64,000 nucleotides of DNA from Anoxybacteroides tepidamans (GCF_014201465.1 NZ_JACHEP010000002.1:1-64000), one strand, 5' to 3'; positions 9,013 to 17,450 are shown, counted from the first letter of the stretch. Made by a program: numbers and translations. The notes: generated from the letters alone by a model not told the origin.

Positions 9013-9966
9013 ATGGCGGAAGGGATATCGTATCAAGCGAAAGACATTTTGTTTAAATCGTTAAGTGAATTGTATGAAAACCAAGCTCTTGAAGTGTATG
9101 GACTTCATGATCTATCAAAAATTAAGCAATTGCTACCAAATGAATATCCGATGGTGCGGGCTGATGAAAAACGTTCAGACACGCTCTTTCTCCTAGAAGA
9201 TGGCTCCATTCTCATGCTCGAATACGAAAGCAATTCCCGCGTCGTTGAAAATCACTTAAAGTACCTCGATTATGCCTATCGCATTTTGTACAAATACTAC
9301 AAAGAACAGAAGCAAATCAAACACATTCGGATTGTTGTCATTTACACAAGCGATGTCACGAACGCAAAAGAGCTGTTGCATGCAGGAGATGTTAAAGTTT
9401 CTTCAAAAGCCGTGTTATTATGTGAATATAATGGAGATGCAGTTTTGCATACCATTGAAAAAAAAATCCGACAAAACAAAACGTTAACCCTAGAAGAAAC
9501 GATGAAACTCATTCTTGTTCCGCTCATGCACAGCAAGCATGACCGGCAAACAATGATTGAAAAAACGATCAGCCTCACAAAAGAAATCAACGATGAACAA
9601 ACACAACTACACGTGATTGCTGGTATTTTGACAGCGACAGACAAGTTTATTGATGAAGAATATGCTAAAAAAATAAAGGAGTGGATCAAAATGACGAAAG
9701 TCTTACGTCTTTTCGAACAAGAAAAAGAAGAAGCGGTAAAGAAAGCGGCGGAAGAGGCGGCGAAAAAAGCAGCAGAAGAAGCGATGAAAAAAGCAACAGA
9801 AGAAGCGATGAAAAAAGCAGCAGAAGAAGCCAAAAAAGCCGCTAAACATACCGCATTAGAAATCGCCAAAAACTTGCTTGATATTTTGCCAATTACCGAA
9901 ATTGCAAAACGAACAGGTTTATCAATTGATGAAGTGGCAGAGTTGGCGAAAGAAACAAAGAACTAA
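9013..9966 (+). CDS. Rpn/PD-(D/E)XK nuclease-family protein
   Basis: A 317-residue protein of the broad PD-(D/E)XK group that includes Rpn recombination-promoting nucleases and 'putative transposases'. Candidate active-site residues are D56 and E70-Y-E72 in RSDTLFLLEDG and LMLEYES. Residues about 232-275 are a low-complexity helical repeat rich in EEA and KKA units, typical of these proteins and likely to vary in copy number. The C-terminus (ITEIAKRTGLSIDEVAELAKE) is a short helix-turn-helix-like tail also seen in the 12122 protein. The ATG follows AGGAGTGGG. Function is inferred from family only. Confidence 0.65.
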   Translation: MAEGISYQAKDILFKSLSELYENQALEVYGLHDLSKIKQLLPNEYPMVRADEKRSDTLFLLEDGSILMLEYESNSRVVENHLKYLDYAYRILYKYYKEQKQIKHIRIVVIYTSDVTNAKELLHAGDVKVSSKAVLLCEYNGDAVLHTIEKKIRQNKTLTLEETMKLILVPLMHSKHDRQTMIEKTISLTKEINDEQTQLHVIAGILTATDKFIDEEYAKKIKEWIKMTKVLRLFEQEKEEAVKKAAEEAAKKAAEEAMKKATEEAMKKAAEEAKKAAKHTALEIAKNLLDILPITEIAKRTGLSIDEVAELAKETKN

Positions 9967-10011
9967 CGACGTGAAATAGCAGCACATCTTGCATCCACAG
10001 TCATGTAAGAA

Positions 10012-10037
10012 AAAGCACTAGGCTTTCCTAGTGCTTT
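10012..10037. terminator. Bidirectional terminator between the Rpn gene and mqo
   Basis: AAAGCACTAGG (10012-10022) pairs perfectly with CCTAGTGCTTT (10027-10037), with T-rich sequence on both sides. It serves the convergent genes ending at 9966 and 10138. Confidence 0.75.
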
Positions 10038-10137
10038 CCTTTTCTCCCTCGCAGCATGCTGCGTCTGTATAGCATCTTCCCCTTCTTGATCGCTTGTTAG
10101 CTTCGACCTATTCTGGTGTGTGATCGTACACGCATCG

Positions 10138-11643
10138 TTAGGCTATCTGTAGCGGCAAGCTTTTTTTTAGGCCAAGCGTTCGTGCGGTTAACGTTTGAAT
10201 TTCGCGCAAAAGCGTTTCGTTTTCCATAAGCGACACGCCGTAAGAAGGAATCATTTCTTTCAATTTCGGTTCCCACTCTTTCATATGCTCAGGGAAGCAT
10301 TTTGTGATGACTTCAAGCATGACATGAACGGCAGTCGAAGCGCCTGGTGAAGCGCCGAGCAATGCCGCGATCGAACCATCAGCCGCACTAACAACTTCCG
10401 TGCCAAATTGAAGCGTTCCTTTGCCGCCAGCTTCCGTATCTTTAATGACTTGCACGCGCTGTCCTGCGACGATGAGATCCCAATCTTCGCTTTTCGCATT
10501 TGGAATAAATTCGCGCAACTCTTCCATGCGCTGTTCTTTTGATAAAAGCACTTGTTGAATTAAGTAGTTTGTTAACGCCATGTTTTTCGCCCCTGCCGCT
10601 AGCATCGTCAAAAGATTATGCGGCTTGACGGAAGTGATTAAGTCAAACATGGAACCGTTCTTTAAAAATTTCGGTGAGAAGCCAGCAAACGGTCCAAATA
10701 GCAACATTTTTTGATTGTCGATAAATCTCGTATCAAGGTGCGGAACAGACATTGGCGGAGCGCCAACCTTCGCTTTGCCGTAAACTTTTGCATGGTGCTG
10801 CTTTACAACCTCTGGATTATTGCACACCATAAATAGTCCGCTTACCGGAAATCCTCCAATTCCTTTTCCTTCAGGAATGCCGGATTTTTGCAACAAGTGC
10901 AAGCTTCCACCGCCGGCGCCGATAAAGACGAATTTCGCCGTATAATATTCGACTTCCCCGCTGTCTAAATTACGCACTTTTAACTCCCACAAGCCACCGC
11001 TTGTCCGTTTGATGTCATCAACATGATGTCTGTATCTGATATCGACGTTTTTACTCTTTAAGTGGTCAAACAATATGCGCGTTAACGCACCGAAGTTGAC
11101 GTCCGTTCCCGCTTCGATTTTTGTTGCTGCAATCGGTTCCGTTACGATGCGGTCTTCCATCATAAGCGGAATCCACTCTTTTAGCTTTTGCGGATCATCG
11201 GAAAATTCCATTCCTTTAAACAACGGATTGTTAGCCAACGCTTCAAAACGTTTCTTTAAAAATGCGACATTTTGTTCCCCTTGGACGAAACTCATATGCG
11301 GCAACGGCATGATAAAGTCTTTTGGATTACGAATGCGGTTATTTTGCACAAGATAAGACCAAAACTGCAAAGAAACGTGAAACTGTTCATTAATTTTGAT
11401 CGCTTTGCTGACGTCTACAGACCCATCCGGTTTTTCGACTGTGTAATTAAGTTCACAAAGTGCTGCATGACCCGTTCCCGCATTATTCCATTCATTCGAG
11501 CTTTCTTCTCCTGCGTTTTCGAGTCTTTCAAATACTGTAATTTCCCAGTCCGGCGCTAATTCTTTTAGTAGCGTTCCTAAAGTCGCACTCATGATTCCAG
11601 CACCAATTAAGATCACATCTGTTCTAGTTTGTTTGCTTGCCAT
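10138..11643 (-). CDS. mqo: Malate:quinone oxidoreductase
   Basis: A 501-residue peripheral membrane flavoenzyme that oxidises malate to oxaloacetate and passes electrons to quinone. The N-terminal FAD-binding Rossmann motif is [14 protein letters not shown]. Internal motifs such as [19 protein letters not shown] and the GASPGAST segment near the C-terminus are typical of Mqo. Length equals the family norm when translation starts at ATG 11643, which sits behind AAGG; the frame is open upstream to 11724 but those residues do not fit the family. Monocistronic. It complements the aconitase at 43.5 kb in the TCA cycle. Confidence 0.92.
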   Translation of the reverse strand: MASKQTRTDVILIGAGIMSATLGTLLKELAPDWEITVFERLENAGEESSNEWNNAGTGHAALCELNYTVEKPDGSVDVSKAIKINEQFHVSLQFWSYLVQNNRIRNPKDFIMPLPHMSFVQGEQNVAFLKKRFEALANNPLFKGMEFSDDPQKLKEWIPLMMEDRIVTEPIAATKIEAGTDVNFGALTRILFDHLKSKNVDIRYRHHVDDIKRTSGGLWELKVRNLDSGEVEYYTAKFVFIGAGGGSLHLLQKSGIPEGKGIGGFPVSGLFMVCNNPEVVKQHHAKVYGKAKVGAPPMSVPHLDTRFIDNQKMLLFGPFAGFSPKFLKNGSMFDLITSVKPHNLLTMLAAGAKNMALTNYLIQQVLLSKEQRMEELREFIPNAKSEDWDLIVAGQRVQVIKDTEAGGKGTLQFGTEVVSAADGSIAALLGASPGASTAVHVMLEVITKCFPEHMKEWEPKLKEMIPSYGVSLMENETLLREIQTLTARTLGLKKSLPLQIA

Positions 11644-11759
11644 ATTTACCATCCTTACGCTATAAGATTTACAAAAAGCATGTAAGCGATCTCGCTCACA
11701 GCAATTCAGACTACGATCTAGCATAACCTTTTCTAGATTAATTATAACACAATTACATT

Positions 11760-11774
11760 ATAGTATGTCACTAT
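11760..11774. promoter_or_regulatory. Possible operator in the mqo promoter region
   Basis: ATAGT-ATGTC-ACTAT is an interrupted palindrome close to TATAAT-like sequence upstream of mqo. No regulator is known for it. A 9-bp hairpin (11915-11923 with 11939-11947) also lies in this 478-bp gap. Confidence 0.3.
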
Positions 11775-11998
11775 TATTTATAATTCAAAAATATAGTTAT
11801 ACAATTAAACGTTTTATTACATAATAAATCGTTGCTCCAATGACAGTAGCCAACAATAGTTTCTTAATATTGATTTTACAAAATAGTTGTATATTTTGTC
11901 AGCATGATTTATAAAAACCTCTAAAACTTTTTCGTCCCTAGAGGTTTAAATAGTCGACAGGGAAAAGAACCGAAACTATCGTGGGAAATTTAGCACAT

Positions 11999-12056
11999 AC
12001 AGTTTGATTAAAACAGGGGAAGAAGAAAAAAGAAAATCGGGAAAATGGAATTTTAT
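11999..12056. repeat. Rpn-gene leader-like repeat, copy A
   Basis: The sequence from TACAGTTTGATTAAAACAGG onward resembles 13122-13178, which lies just upstream of the intact Rpn gene. Here it lies beyond the 3' end of that gene. A weaker third copy sits at about 8589-8630, beside the broken Rpn remnant. Confidence 0.4.
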
Positions 12057-12080
12057 GGCATAGTTTCCTCACAAAAAAGC

Positions 12081-12106
12081 GAAGAGAGCTGAGGATGGCT
12101 CTCTTC
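12081..12106 (-). terminator. Rpn gene terminator
   Basis: GAAGAGAGC (12081-12089) pairs with GCTCTCTTC (12098-12106); the minus strand continues into TTTTTT. It follows the stop at 12122. Confidence 0.75.
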
Positions 12107-12121
12107 ATAAATACCAGACAC

Positions 12122-13090
12122 CTACCAATCTTTAAGTAGATGTTGAACCTCTTCTTCCGTTAGATTCGTAAGATTCGCAATCTCCTTCGCCGTCATTCCT
12201 TTTTCCGCCATATTGCGAACAAGTTGTTTCATTCCTTCTTTCATTCCTTCTTTCATTCCTTGCTTTAACCCTTCTTCCAGACCTTGCTTCAAACCTTTTT
12301 CCATCCCTTTTTTCAATCCTTCTTCCAACCCCGCCCTCCGTTCGCCTTGGATGTTGGATAACTGATCGCGTAGCCACTTGAGCCGCATTTCGTATTCGTA
12401 CCGGTTTTCCGGATTAACGCTCAAATTTTCCCATTCTTCCAACGCTTCGCGAATTTCTTGTTCGTTCATCGCCATCGCCTCCAATTCGGTTAAAATATTT
12501 TCGTTCGCTACTCTTTTTTGGCCATCCACTGCCGATAACATCATGAGCCACGGCCATTCGGACGATCGTTCCATTTCTCGGCGGTATTTCTTCCATTTTA
12601 CCATAAATTGTGACAAATCAATCACATGGAATTCAAGGTGCGGGCTCCAGAGGAACTGTTCCTCGTCTTCGCGAATATGAAACACAGTGTGAAAGCGATC
12701 GGTTTCGTGAGGAAAGAGCGGATAATTGAGGATGACGATCATAATCGTCGGCGGAAGCGCGAAATACCCTTCTCCTTTCGAAAGCGAAGATGAAAACAGC
12801 CGCGCCCAGTAATATAGCACGCGTTCCGGCATATCGTGTTGGTTAACAACTTGAATTTCGACGTTGATCCGTTCGCCGCGATCCGTTAGTACCAATACGT
12901 CCAGCCGGCTCATTTTCCCATCTTCCGTTTCTTTCGTCAGCTCAGTGTTTTCGAATTGGACATCGACGATTCGGTCGTCCCCTGTCCGATGCAACAGCGC
13001 GTTTAAAAACGCCATCGTAATCGACTTTCGGCTCGGATGGCCAAACAGCTGCTTAAACATAAAATCCATTTTCAAATCGAGGTATTGCAT
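12122..13090 (-). CDS. Rpn-family PD-(D/E)XK nuclease / putative transposase
   Basis: A 322-residue member of the Rpn/PDDEXK transposase family. The nuclease core shows D64 in SRLDVLVLTD and E78-x-Q80 in RINVEIQ. Residues about 250-285 are glycine-spaced repeats (EGLKKGMEKG, EGLKQGMKEG), a common variable linker in this family. The C-terminal tail (TAKEIANLTNLTEEEVQHLL) resembles a small DNA-binding helix pair. ATG at 13090 follows AAAGG; the upstream in-frame ATGs at 13099 and 13159 are less well placed. Rpn proteins promote RecA-independent recombination in Escherichia coli; here that is inference. An internal fragment of a sister copy lies at 8.6-8.8 kb. Confidence 0.75.
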   Translation of the reverse strand: MQYLDLKMDFMFKQLFGHPSRKSITMAFLNALLHRTGDDRIVDVQFENTELTKETEDGKMSRLDVLVLTDRGERINVEIQVVNQHDMPERVLYYWARLFSSSLSKGEGYFALPPTIMIVILNYPLFPHETDRFHTVFHIREDEEQFLWSPHLEFHVIDLSQFMVKWKKYRREMERSSEWPWLMMLSAVDGQKRVANENILTELEAMAMNEQEIREALEEWENLSVNPENRYEYEMRLKWLRDQLSNIQGERRAGLEEGLKKGMEKGLKQGLEEGLKQGMKEGMKEGMKQLVRNMAEKGMTAKEIANLTNLTEEEVQHLLKDW

Positions 13091-13121
13091 GAGGATCATC
13101 CTTTCGTGGAATGTAGGAGAG

Positions 13122-13178
13122 TACAACTTGATTAAAATAGAGGAATAAGGGAAATGCAAATGAGGAAAATGGATTTTC
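13122..13178. repeat. Rpn-gene leader-like repeat, copy B
   Basis: TACAACTTGATTAAAATAG and the following purine-rich stretch ending GGAAAATGGA match the copy at 11999-12056. The rest of 13179-13350 is AT-rich noncoding DNA with no recognisable feature. Confidence 0.4.
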
Positions 13179-13350
13179 TAGCGTTCTTTTTTTGCGATAA
13201 AAAGCAAAAAAGTCAGGGAAATTGGCTTTTTAATGAGGGGAAAATGAATTTTGTGTTTATTTGTTTGGCAAGGGAACAGATTTTGAGGAGCACACATGCA
13301 AAACAGAGAGCCATGCTATGAATCTGTGTTTCTACAAATCTCGACAATCC

Positions 13351-13364
13351 TCGGGGCGTGACAG
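13351..13364. repeat. TCGGGGCGTGACAG motif, copy 2
   Basis: Identical to 8839-8852. It lies about 260 bp upstream of the intact Rpn gene and may mark the outer end of that unit. Confidence 0.5.
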
Positions 13365-13410
13365 GCACCGCATCCAATGCTTCGGTTACATTGGAACATA
13401 GTAGACGTAT

Positions 13411-13755
13411 TTATGATCTTTGTTTAGGTGGTTTAACGTTGTTCGTTTTCATATAGCGTTTAAGCTGATGATAAAAATTTTCGCGAGTTCCCGCCAAGAC
13501 AACAACCACTACATTCCCGTCCTCATCGAAATCAATAAAATAGGCAATTTCGTAATAAATTCCTTGATAATGAATATCGTAACCGTAAATCCCGGCCAAA
13601 TCCCCTGTTTTCGCTTCCCCAGCTTCAGATGGATTAGAAAGAATCTCTCGCAAGGCTTCTTTAAAACGTTGTTTCAATGCTTGGTCTTTTTTCGTCAGCT
13701 TTTTGATGGCTTTTTCCGCCTTGGGGAGTAATTGCAAGCGATTATTCTTCATCAT
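13411..13755 (-). CDS. RelE/ParE-type toxin
   Basis: A 114-residue basic protein with the RelE/ParE toxin fold pattern: N-terminal helices rich in lysine (EKAIKKLTKKDQALKQRFKE), a central strand (GIYGYDIHYQGIYYEIAYFID) and a last strand (VVVVVLAGTREN). Family members cleave ribosome-bound mRNA or poison gyrase; which applies here cannot be told. Its ATG lies inside the antitoxin gene (14-nt overlap), a layout that couples translation of toxin to antitoxin. The ribosome site is weak, as expected for a coupled toxin. Confidence 0.72.
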   Translation of the reverse strand: MMKNNRLQLLPKAEKAIKKLTKKDQALKQRFKEALREILSNPSEAGEAKTGDLAGIYGYDIHYQGIYYEIAYFIDFDEDGNVVVVVLAGTRENFYHQLKRYMKTNNVKPPKQRS

Positions 13756-14149
13756 TTTCGCTGAATAAATCCTCCAACGTATCCCATGTATATGTTTTGG
13801 CGTTTGGTCTTTCTTCAGAAATCATGGTTTCTAATGCGGGAACAATTTGCGATTTACGGTATACAAACTCTCTGTATAGCTCTTCTCCTGTGTATCCTTC
13901 TTGGATAAGATCTTTTAAAATAAGATCGGAAAAGTCAAAGTAATCTCCGTGAATCGGACGAATAATTAATTTATTATCAGCTAACTCAATTAATACTTCG
14001 TTCCCAATTCCTAATTGTTCATAAAACTCCTTCGGTATCGTAATTTGTTTTTTGCTTGATACAGCAATTCGTTTCACAGCATGCTTCTTACGATTAGGGA
14101 TATTCTCCATAGGTACCTTCCCCTTTGCCACAACATCTGATGGTACCAT
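13742..14149 (-). CDS. AbrB/SpoVT-type antitoxin
   Basis: A 135-residue protein with a SpoVT-AbrB swapped-hairpin DNA-binding domain at about residues 28-62 (KRIAVSSKKQITIPKEFYEQ, then a GNEVLIEL-type strand). The acidic C-terminal half (about 70-135) would wrap the toxin. It is first in the two-gene operon and overlaps the toxin by 14 nt. The ATG follows GAGGAGGGG. Such antitoxins usually repress their own promoter. Pairing of an AbrB-type antitoxin with a RelE-type toxin is known but less common than RelB or Xre types. Confidence 0.72.
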   Translation of the reverse strand: MVPSDVVAKGKVPMENIPNRKKHAVKRIAVSSKKQITIPKEFYEQLGIGNEVLIELADNKLIIRPIHGDYFDFSDLILKDLIQEGYTGEELYREFVYRKSQIVPALETMISEERPNAKTYTWDTLEDLFSENDEE

Positions 14150-14468
14150 ATTATTCCCCTCCTCGAAAAGAATTAACCAACTTTTCTTGTTTTTTGTTGT
14201 AAAAATTCTTGATTTCTTTACTCATTATGATATCACTAATCAAAAACAAAAACAATGATTTCCCCAAACCTTAACAAGGAATAAAAGGAGATCACCATCT
14301 TCAAATAGCTTTGCCACTCGCTACACGGAAAAGGATGACCAATCGCTTTTGAGACATCCTCGCTTTTTCTTACTCCATTTCTTTTTCTTCCTTGTGTACG
14401 GATGAACTCGTGATAAAAGGCGGCTAAGGAAGTATAAATGTAAAAAAGAAGTATAGGGAGAGAAAAGC
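14150..14468. other. Noncoding gap before the zinc-ribbon gene
   Basis: AT-rich spacer between the divergent antitoxin and zinc-ribbon genes. It must hold both promoters, but no convincing -35/-10 pair was found. A long-loop inverted repeat (AGGATG with CATCCT near 14335) is seen. Confidence 0.3.
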
Positions 14469-14855
14469 ATTAAACCCGGTCGTGGACCTTCGCTGCAAGG
14501 ATTTGTTGGGAGTATCGCCGCCGTTGTATTTGGAGTGTTCTGGACCATTATGGCGTTCTCGATGACGCAAGAATCGCCGTTTCCTGCCACACAGTTTTTC
14601 CCTTTATTCGGTTTGGTTTTTATTGGGCTCGGCATTTTTCAAGCCATCTACCACTATAAAAATGCGACAGGGAAAAATCGCATGTCCGTCATCGGCATTG
14701 TTGATAGCGACGAAGAGCCAGATCCGCTTCATATAAAATTTAGTGGCGAAAAACGGAAAAGCTCATCGCACCACGAGCATTCGTATTGTCCATATTGTGG
14801 CCATCCTGTACAAAGCGATTTTAACTTTTGTCCAACATGCGGGAAACATATTTAA
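14469..14855 (+). CDS. Membrane-anchored zinc-ribbon protein, probable AUU start
   Basis: About 128 residues: two hydrophobic segments near the N-terminus (GFVGSIAAVVFGVFWTIMAF, then FFPLFGLVFIGLGIFQ) and a C-terminal zinc ribbon with two CxxC pairs (CPYCGHP and CPTCGKHI). The frame has a stop at 14454-14456, and only GGA GAG AAA AGC separates it from ATT at 14469, which is preceded by GGGAGAG at ideal spacing. No ATG, GTG or TTG lies before the first hydrophobic segment; the first GTG (14535) would delete most of it. Initiation at AUU is therefore the best reading. Function unknown. Confidence 0.62.
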   Translation: MKPGRGPSLQGFVGSIAAVVFGVFWTIMAFSMTQESPFPATQFFPLFGLVFIGLGIFQAIYHYKNATGKNRMSVIGIVDSDEEPDPLHIKFSGEKRKSSSHHEHSYCPYCGHPVQSDFNFCPTCGKHI

Positions 14856-14902
14856 AGGCGCCTATGAAGCGCCTCCATTTTAACGTTCACAATTACTTCT
14901 GA

Positions 14903-15799
14903 TCAGATCCCCCGTCTTTTCACAACCACCTTGCACACATCTTCAAGCGGCTGAATGACAGCAGACATGTCCAAATCGGTTAATCCTTGTTCGATCGCAT
15001 GAGCAAACGCCCGTTCAGCGACTTGGCCCGTAAATTGTGTGATACCAGCCGTCTCTAGCAGTTCGTTCGCCAGCCGGACGTCTTTATGCACATATTTCAC
15101 CGCTCCGCCCGGCGCAAACTGACGGTTCAATACGAATTGCTCCATATGCCGGCGCAACATCCGGCTCTCCCCGTAACTCACCTTTAAAATACGATAAAGC
15201 TGTTCGGCGTCTAAACCGAGAGCGACGCCGGTGACCATCGCTTCCGCGGCCGCCACCGAATGAACGGCAACAAGGTATTGGTTCAATAGCTTCGCGATGC
15301 TTCCCGAACCGCTCGGACCTAAATATTCGACCGTTTCCCCGAGAGTGCGGAGCAAAGGCAAAACGCGCTCCCATGCCGAGCGCTCGCCTCCAACCATGAT
15401 CGTTAACGTTCCTTGTTCCGCCCCTTCAGGCCCGCCGCTTACCGGAGCATCCAAATAGCTTATTCCTTTTTCTTTCGCTTTCACTGACACCACCTTGCTT
15501 GTATCGGGCCCTACTGTTGTAAAATCAAGACAAATTGAACCCGGACGCGCATGGTTGACGACACCGTCTTCGCGCAAATAAACATCCACCACATCCTCCG
15601 GCATCGATAAACACGTACAAATGACGTCGGAACGGCTTGCTAGTTCAGCAATCGTTTCCTCTCTTACCGCTCCTAATTGCACGAGCGGCTCCGTTTTCGC
15701 TACAGAACGATTATATACCGCTACTTCATAACCAGCCGCAAGCAGCCGCTTGGCCATTCTTGCGCCCATGACGCCGACACCAATAAATCCGATCTTCAT
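14903..15799 (-). CDS. Tartronate semialdehyde reductase / 3-hydroxyisobutyrate dehydrogenase family
   Basis: A 298-residue NAD(P)-dependent beta-hydroxyacid dehydrogenase. The dinucleotide motif is IGFIGVGVMGARMA (3-16); the substrate-binding DAPVSGGPEGAEQG spans 117-130; the catalytic lysine is K170 in GSIAKLLNQ. The gene is 22 bp downstream of a hydroxypyruvate isomerase-type gene, which suggests reduction of tartronate semialdehyde to glycerate. 3-Hydroxyisobutyrate dehydrogenase (valine breakdown) is the main alternative and cannot be excluded by sequence alone. The ATG follows GGGGGAGTG. Confidence 0.78.
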   Translation of the reverse strand: MKIGFIGVGVMGARMAKRLLAAGYEVAVYNRSVAKTEPLVQLGAVREETIAELASRSDVICTCLSMPEDVVDVYLREDGVVNHARPGSICLDFTTVGPDTSKVVSVKAKEKGISYLDAPVSGGPEGAEQGTLTIMVGGERSAWERVLPLLRTLGETVEYLGPSGSGSIAKLLNQYLVAVHSVAAAEAMVTGVALGLDAEQLYRILKVSYGESRMLRRHMEQFVLNRQFAPGGAVKYVHKDVRLANELLETAGITQFTGQVAERAFAHAIEQGLTDLDMSAVIQPLEDVCKVVVKRRGI

Positions 15800-15821
15800 C
15801 TCGCTTCACTCCCCCTTGAAC

Positions 15822-16616
15822 CTATTTGTTTTCACGTTCCAATACGTGTGCAGAACGCCATGCAAAGCTCGCTTCACTCGTTGTCTGCGGTATGTACTCT
15901 AACCCTATCGCGCCTTTATAGCCACATGACTGTAAAAACTGAAAAATACGTTCGTAATGAATTTCTCCCGTCCCCGGTTCATGCCGTCCTGGAACATCGG
16001 CAATTTGCACGTGGCCGATCAGCGAAAAATACGTCTGAAACGTCGTCATTAAGTTTCCTTGTATTCGCTGCATATGATAAAAATCGTATTGCAGCTTCAC
16101 GTTCGGCATGCCGACTTCCTTGATGATTTCAGCGGCCTCACGAATGTCTGTCAAAAAATAACCCGGCATGTCATGCGGATTAATCGGTTCAATCAAGAGC
16201 GTCAGACCGTGCTGCGCCAGCTTTTCCGCCGCATATTGGAGGTTGGCGATATACGTTTCCTTGGCGCGCTGCTTATCCAATTCCGGTGGAAGCACCCCGG
16301 CCATGCAATGAAGATAGGAAACGTTCAGCGACGTCGCATAACGAATTCCTTCGTCGACCGACTGTTTGAACTCATGGATTCGATCAGGGAAGATGGCCAA
16401 ACCGCGTTCCCCTTTCTCCCAATTGCCCGCTGGCAAGTTGATCAACACAAGCGACAGCTGGTGTTTCTCCAGCTCTTCGCGGATTCGTTCGGTCCGTTCA
16501 CTATACGGAAACTGGCATTCGACGCGAGAAAAACTGAACTCTTTTACCTTTTGAAACCGTTCGATAAACGGCACTTCTGTAAAAATCGTCGATACGTTGA
16601 CCGCAAACTGATCCAT
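15822..16616 (-). CDS. hyi: Hydroxypyruvate isomerase-family protein
   Basis: A 264-residue TIM-barrel protein of the hydroxypyruvate isomerase family, expected to interconvert hydroxypyruvate and tartronate semialdehyde. Probable metal and catalytic residues are E143 (LLIEPINPHDMPGY), D178 (LQYDFYH), H202/Q204 (GHVQIADVPGRHEPG) and E240 (IGLEYIP). ATG at 16616 follows GAGGGGG. It is first in a two-gene operon with the reductase, together a glyoxylate/glycerate type route; no glyoxylate carboligase or glycerate kinase is nearby. Confidence 0.75.
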   Translation of the reverse strand: MDQFAVNVSTIFTEVPFIERFQKVKEFSFSRVECQFPYSERTERIREELEKHQLSLVLINLPAGNWEKGERGLAIFPDRIHEFKQSVDEGIRYATSLNVSYLHCMAGVLPPELDKQRAKETYIANLQYAAEKLAQHGLTLLIEPINPHDMPGYFLTDIREAAEIIKEVGMPNVKLQYDFYHMQRIQGNLMTTFQTYFSLIGHVQIADVPGRHEPGTGEIHYERIFQFLQSCGYKGAIGLEYIPQTTSEASFAWRSAHVLERENK

Positions 16617-16648
16617 TTAATCCCCCTCTTTCTTCTTTTTTGTCCCCG

Positions 16649-16813
16649 TCGCCCTTGACGACTCTTTCGCCCCTTTGGCGGGTATTGGTCAAGGGCGAAT
16701 CCGGCTCTCGACATGCCCCACGATGCTCAATAGGATGGTTCGTGTGGAGTTTTCATAGAACTTTTGACGCTACCCCTCACGAGATACATACTTTATTTTC
16801 GAGCAGTAGCCGG
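16649..16813. repeat. Structured noncoding region with nested inverted repeats
   Basis: TCGCCCTTGAC (16649-16659) pairs perfectly with GTCAAGGGCGA (16688-16698) around an inner CGCC/GGCG hairpin. CCGGCTCTCGA (16701-16711) pairs with TCGAG and AGCCGG (16799-16813) across a 4-nt bulge. Further small palindromes follow (16832-16846, 16858-16877). The gap 16617-16981 has no gene. It may be an element remnant. Confidence 0.4.
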
Positions 16814-16981
16814 CTATTTCCTGCTTGCCAAAAACACGAGGTGTTTATGAAAACGGTCGTTGATTGATCATTCAACGATTAGTCTAAAAAATGATCTGTT
16901 ATTTCTTGCATAATCTGTATTTTCAAAAAGAACTTATCCAAAAAATATGCTATACTTTTGGGCAATGGAGGTGTCTTTGTA

Positions 16982-17362
16982 ATGCTAAAAGAGTTTAAAG
17001 AGTTTGCCATGCGTGGGAATATTGTCGACTTGGCGATTGGGGTCATTATCGGCGGAGCTTTTAATAAAATCGTTTCTTCTCTTGTTAATGACATCGTCAT
17101 GCCGCTTGTCGGGCTATTGCTTGGCGGAATTAATTTCAGCAACTTATCGTTTACCATCGGCGAGGCGGTTGTAAAATATGGAATGTTTATTCAAACGGTT
17201 GTCGATTTTCTCATTGTTGCCTTTTCCATTTTTCTCGTTGTAAAAATGCTAAACAAATGGAAACAACGCAAAAAACAAGAAGAAAAAACAGCCGCACCGC
17301 CACCATTGACAAAACAAGAAGAACTGCTTATGGAAATTCGTGATTTGTTGAAAAAACAATAA
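16982..17362 (+). CDS. mscL: Large-conductance mechanosensitive channel
   Basis: A 126-residue inner-membrane channel that opens under membrane tension to release solutes on hypo-osmotic shock. The N-terminal amphipathic helix and TM1 ([20 protein letters not shown]) are classic MscL; TM2 lies at about 68-90; the C-terminal charged helix ([14 protein letters not shown]) forms the cytoplasmic bundle. ATG at 16982 with GGAGGTG upstream is preferred over an in-frame start 8 codons earlier. Monocistronic. Confidence 0.93.
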   Translation: MLKEFKEFAMRGNIVDLAIGVIIGGAFNKIVSSLVNDIVMPLVGLLLGGINFSNLSFTIGEAVVKYGMFIQTVVDFLIVAFSIFLVVKMLNKWKQRKKQEEKTAAPPPLTKQEELLMEIRDLLKKQ

Positions 17363-17375
17363 CTTGAAAAAGAAT

Positions 17376-17416
17376 AGGCGTGTTGATTAACCATTAAAAA
17401 CTAGTTGACATCGCTC
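17376..17416. mobile_element. 41-bp terminus of the 47-kb element (family B remnant)
   Basis: These 41 bases match the reverse complement of 47524-47564 with two mismatches, including the terminal GCGTGTTGATTAACCA segment. Only the end is present; a family A repeat begins 35 bp to the right. Confidence 0.75.
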
Positions 17417-17450
17417 TCTTCCTGTTCGTCCAGCCCGCCGTCGTACATGC

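Noticed and set aside
9342-9869. A 175-codon open frame antisense to the Rpn-family gene
   Set aside because: Its alanine- and serine-rich repeats are the reverse complement of the EEA/KKA repeats; no start signal.
14321-14635. A 104-codon minus-strand open frame over the zinc-ribbon gene
   Set aside because: It overlaps the membrane helices and zinc-ribbon frame on the other strand, which has a recognisable domain and ribosome site.
16059-16658. A 199-codon + strand open frame over hyi
   Set aside because: Antisense to a well-supported TIM-barrel gene; no family features.
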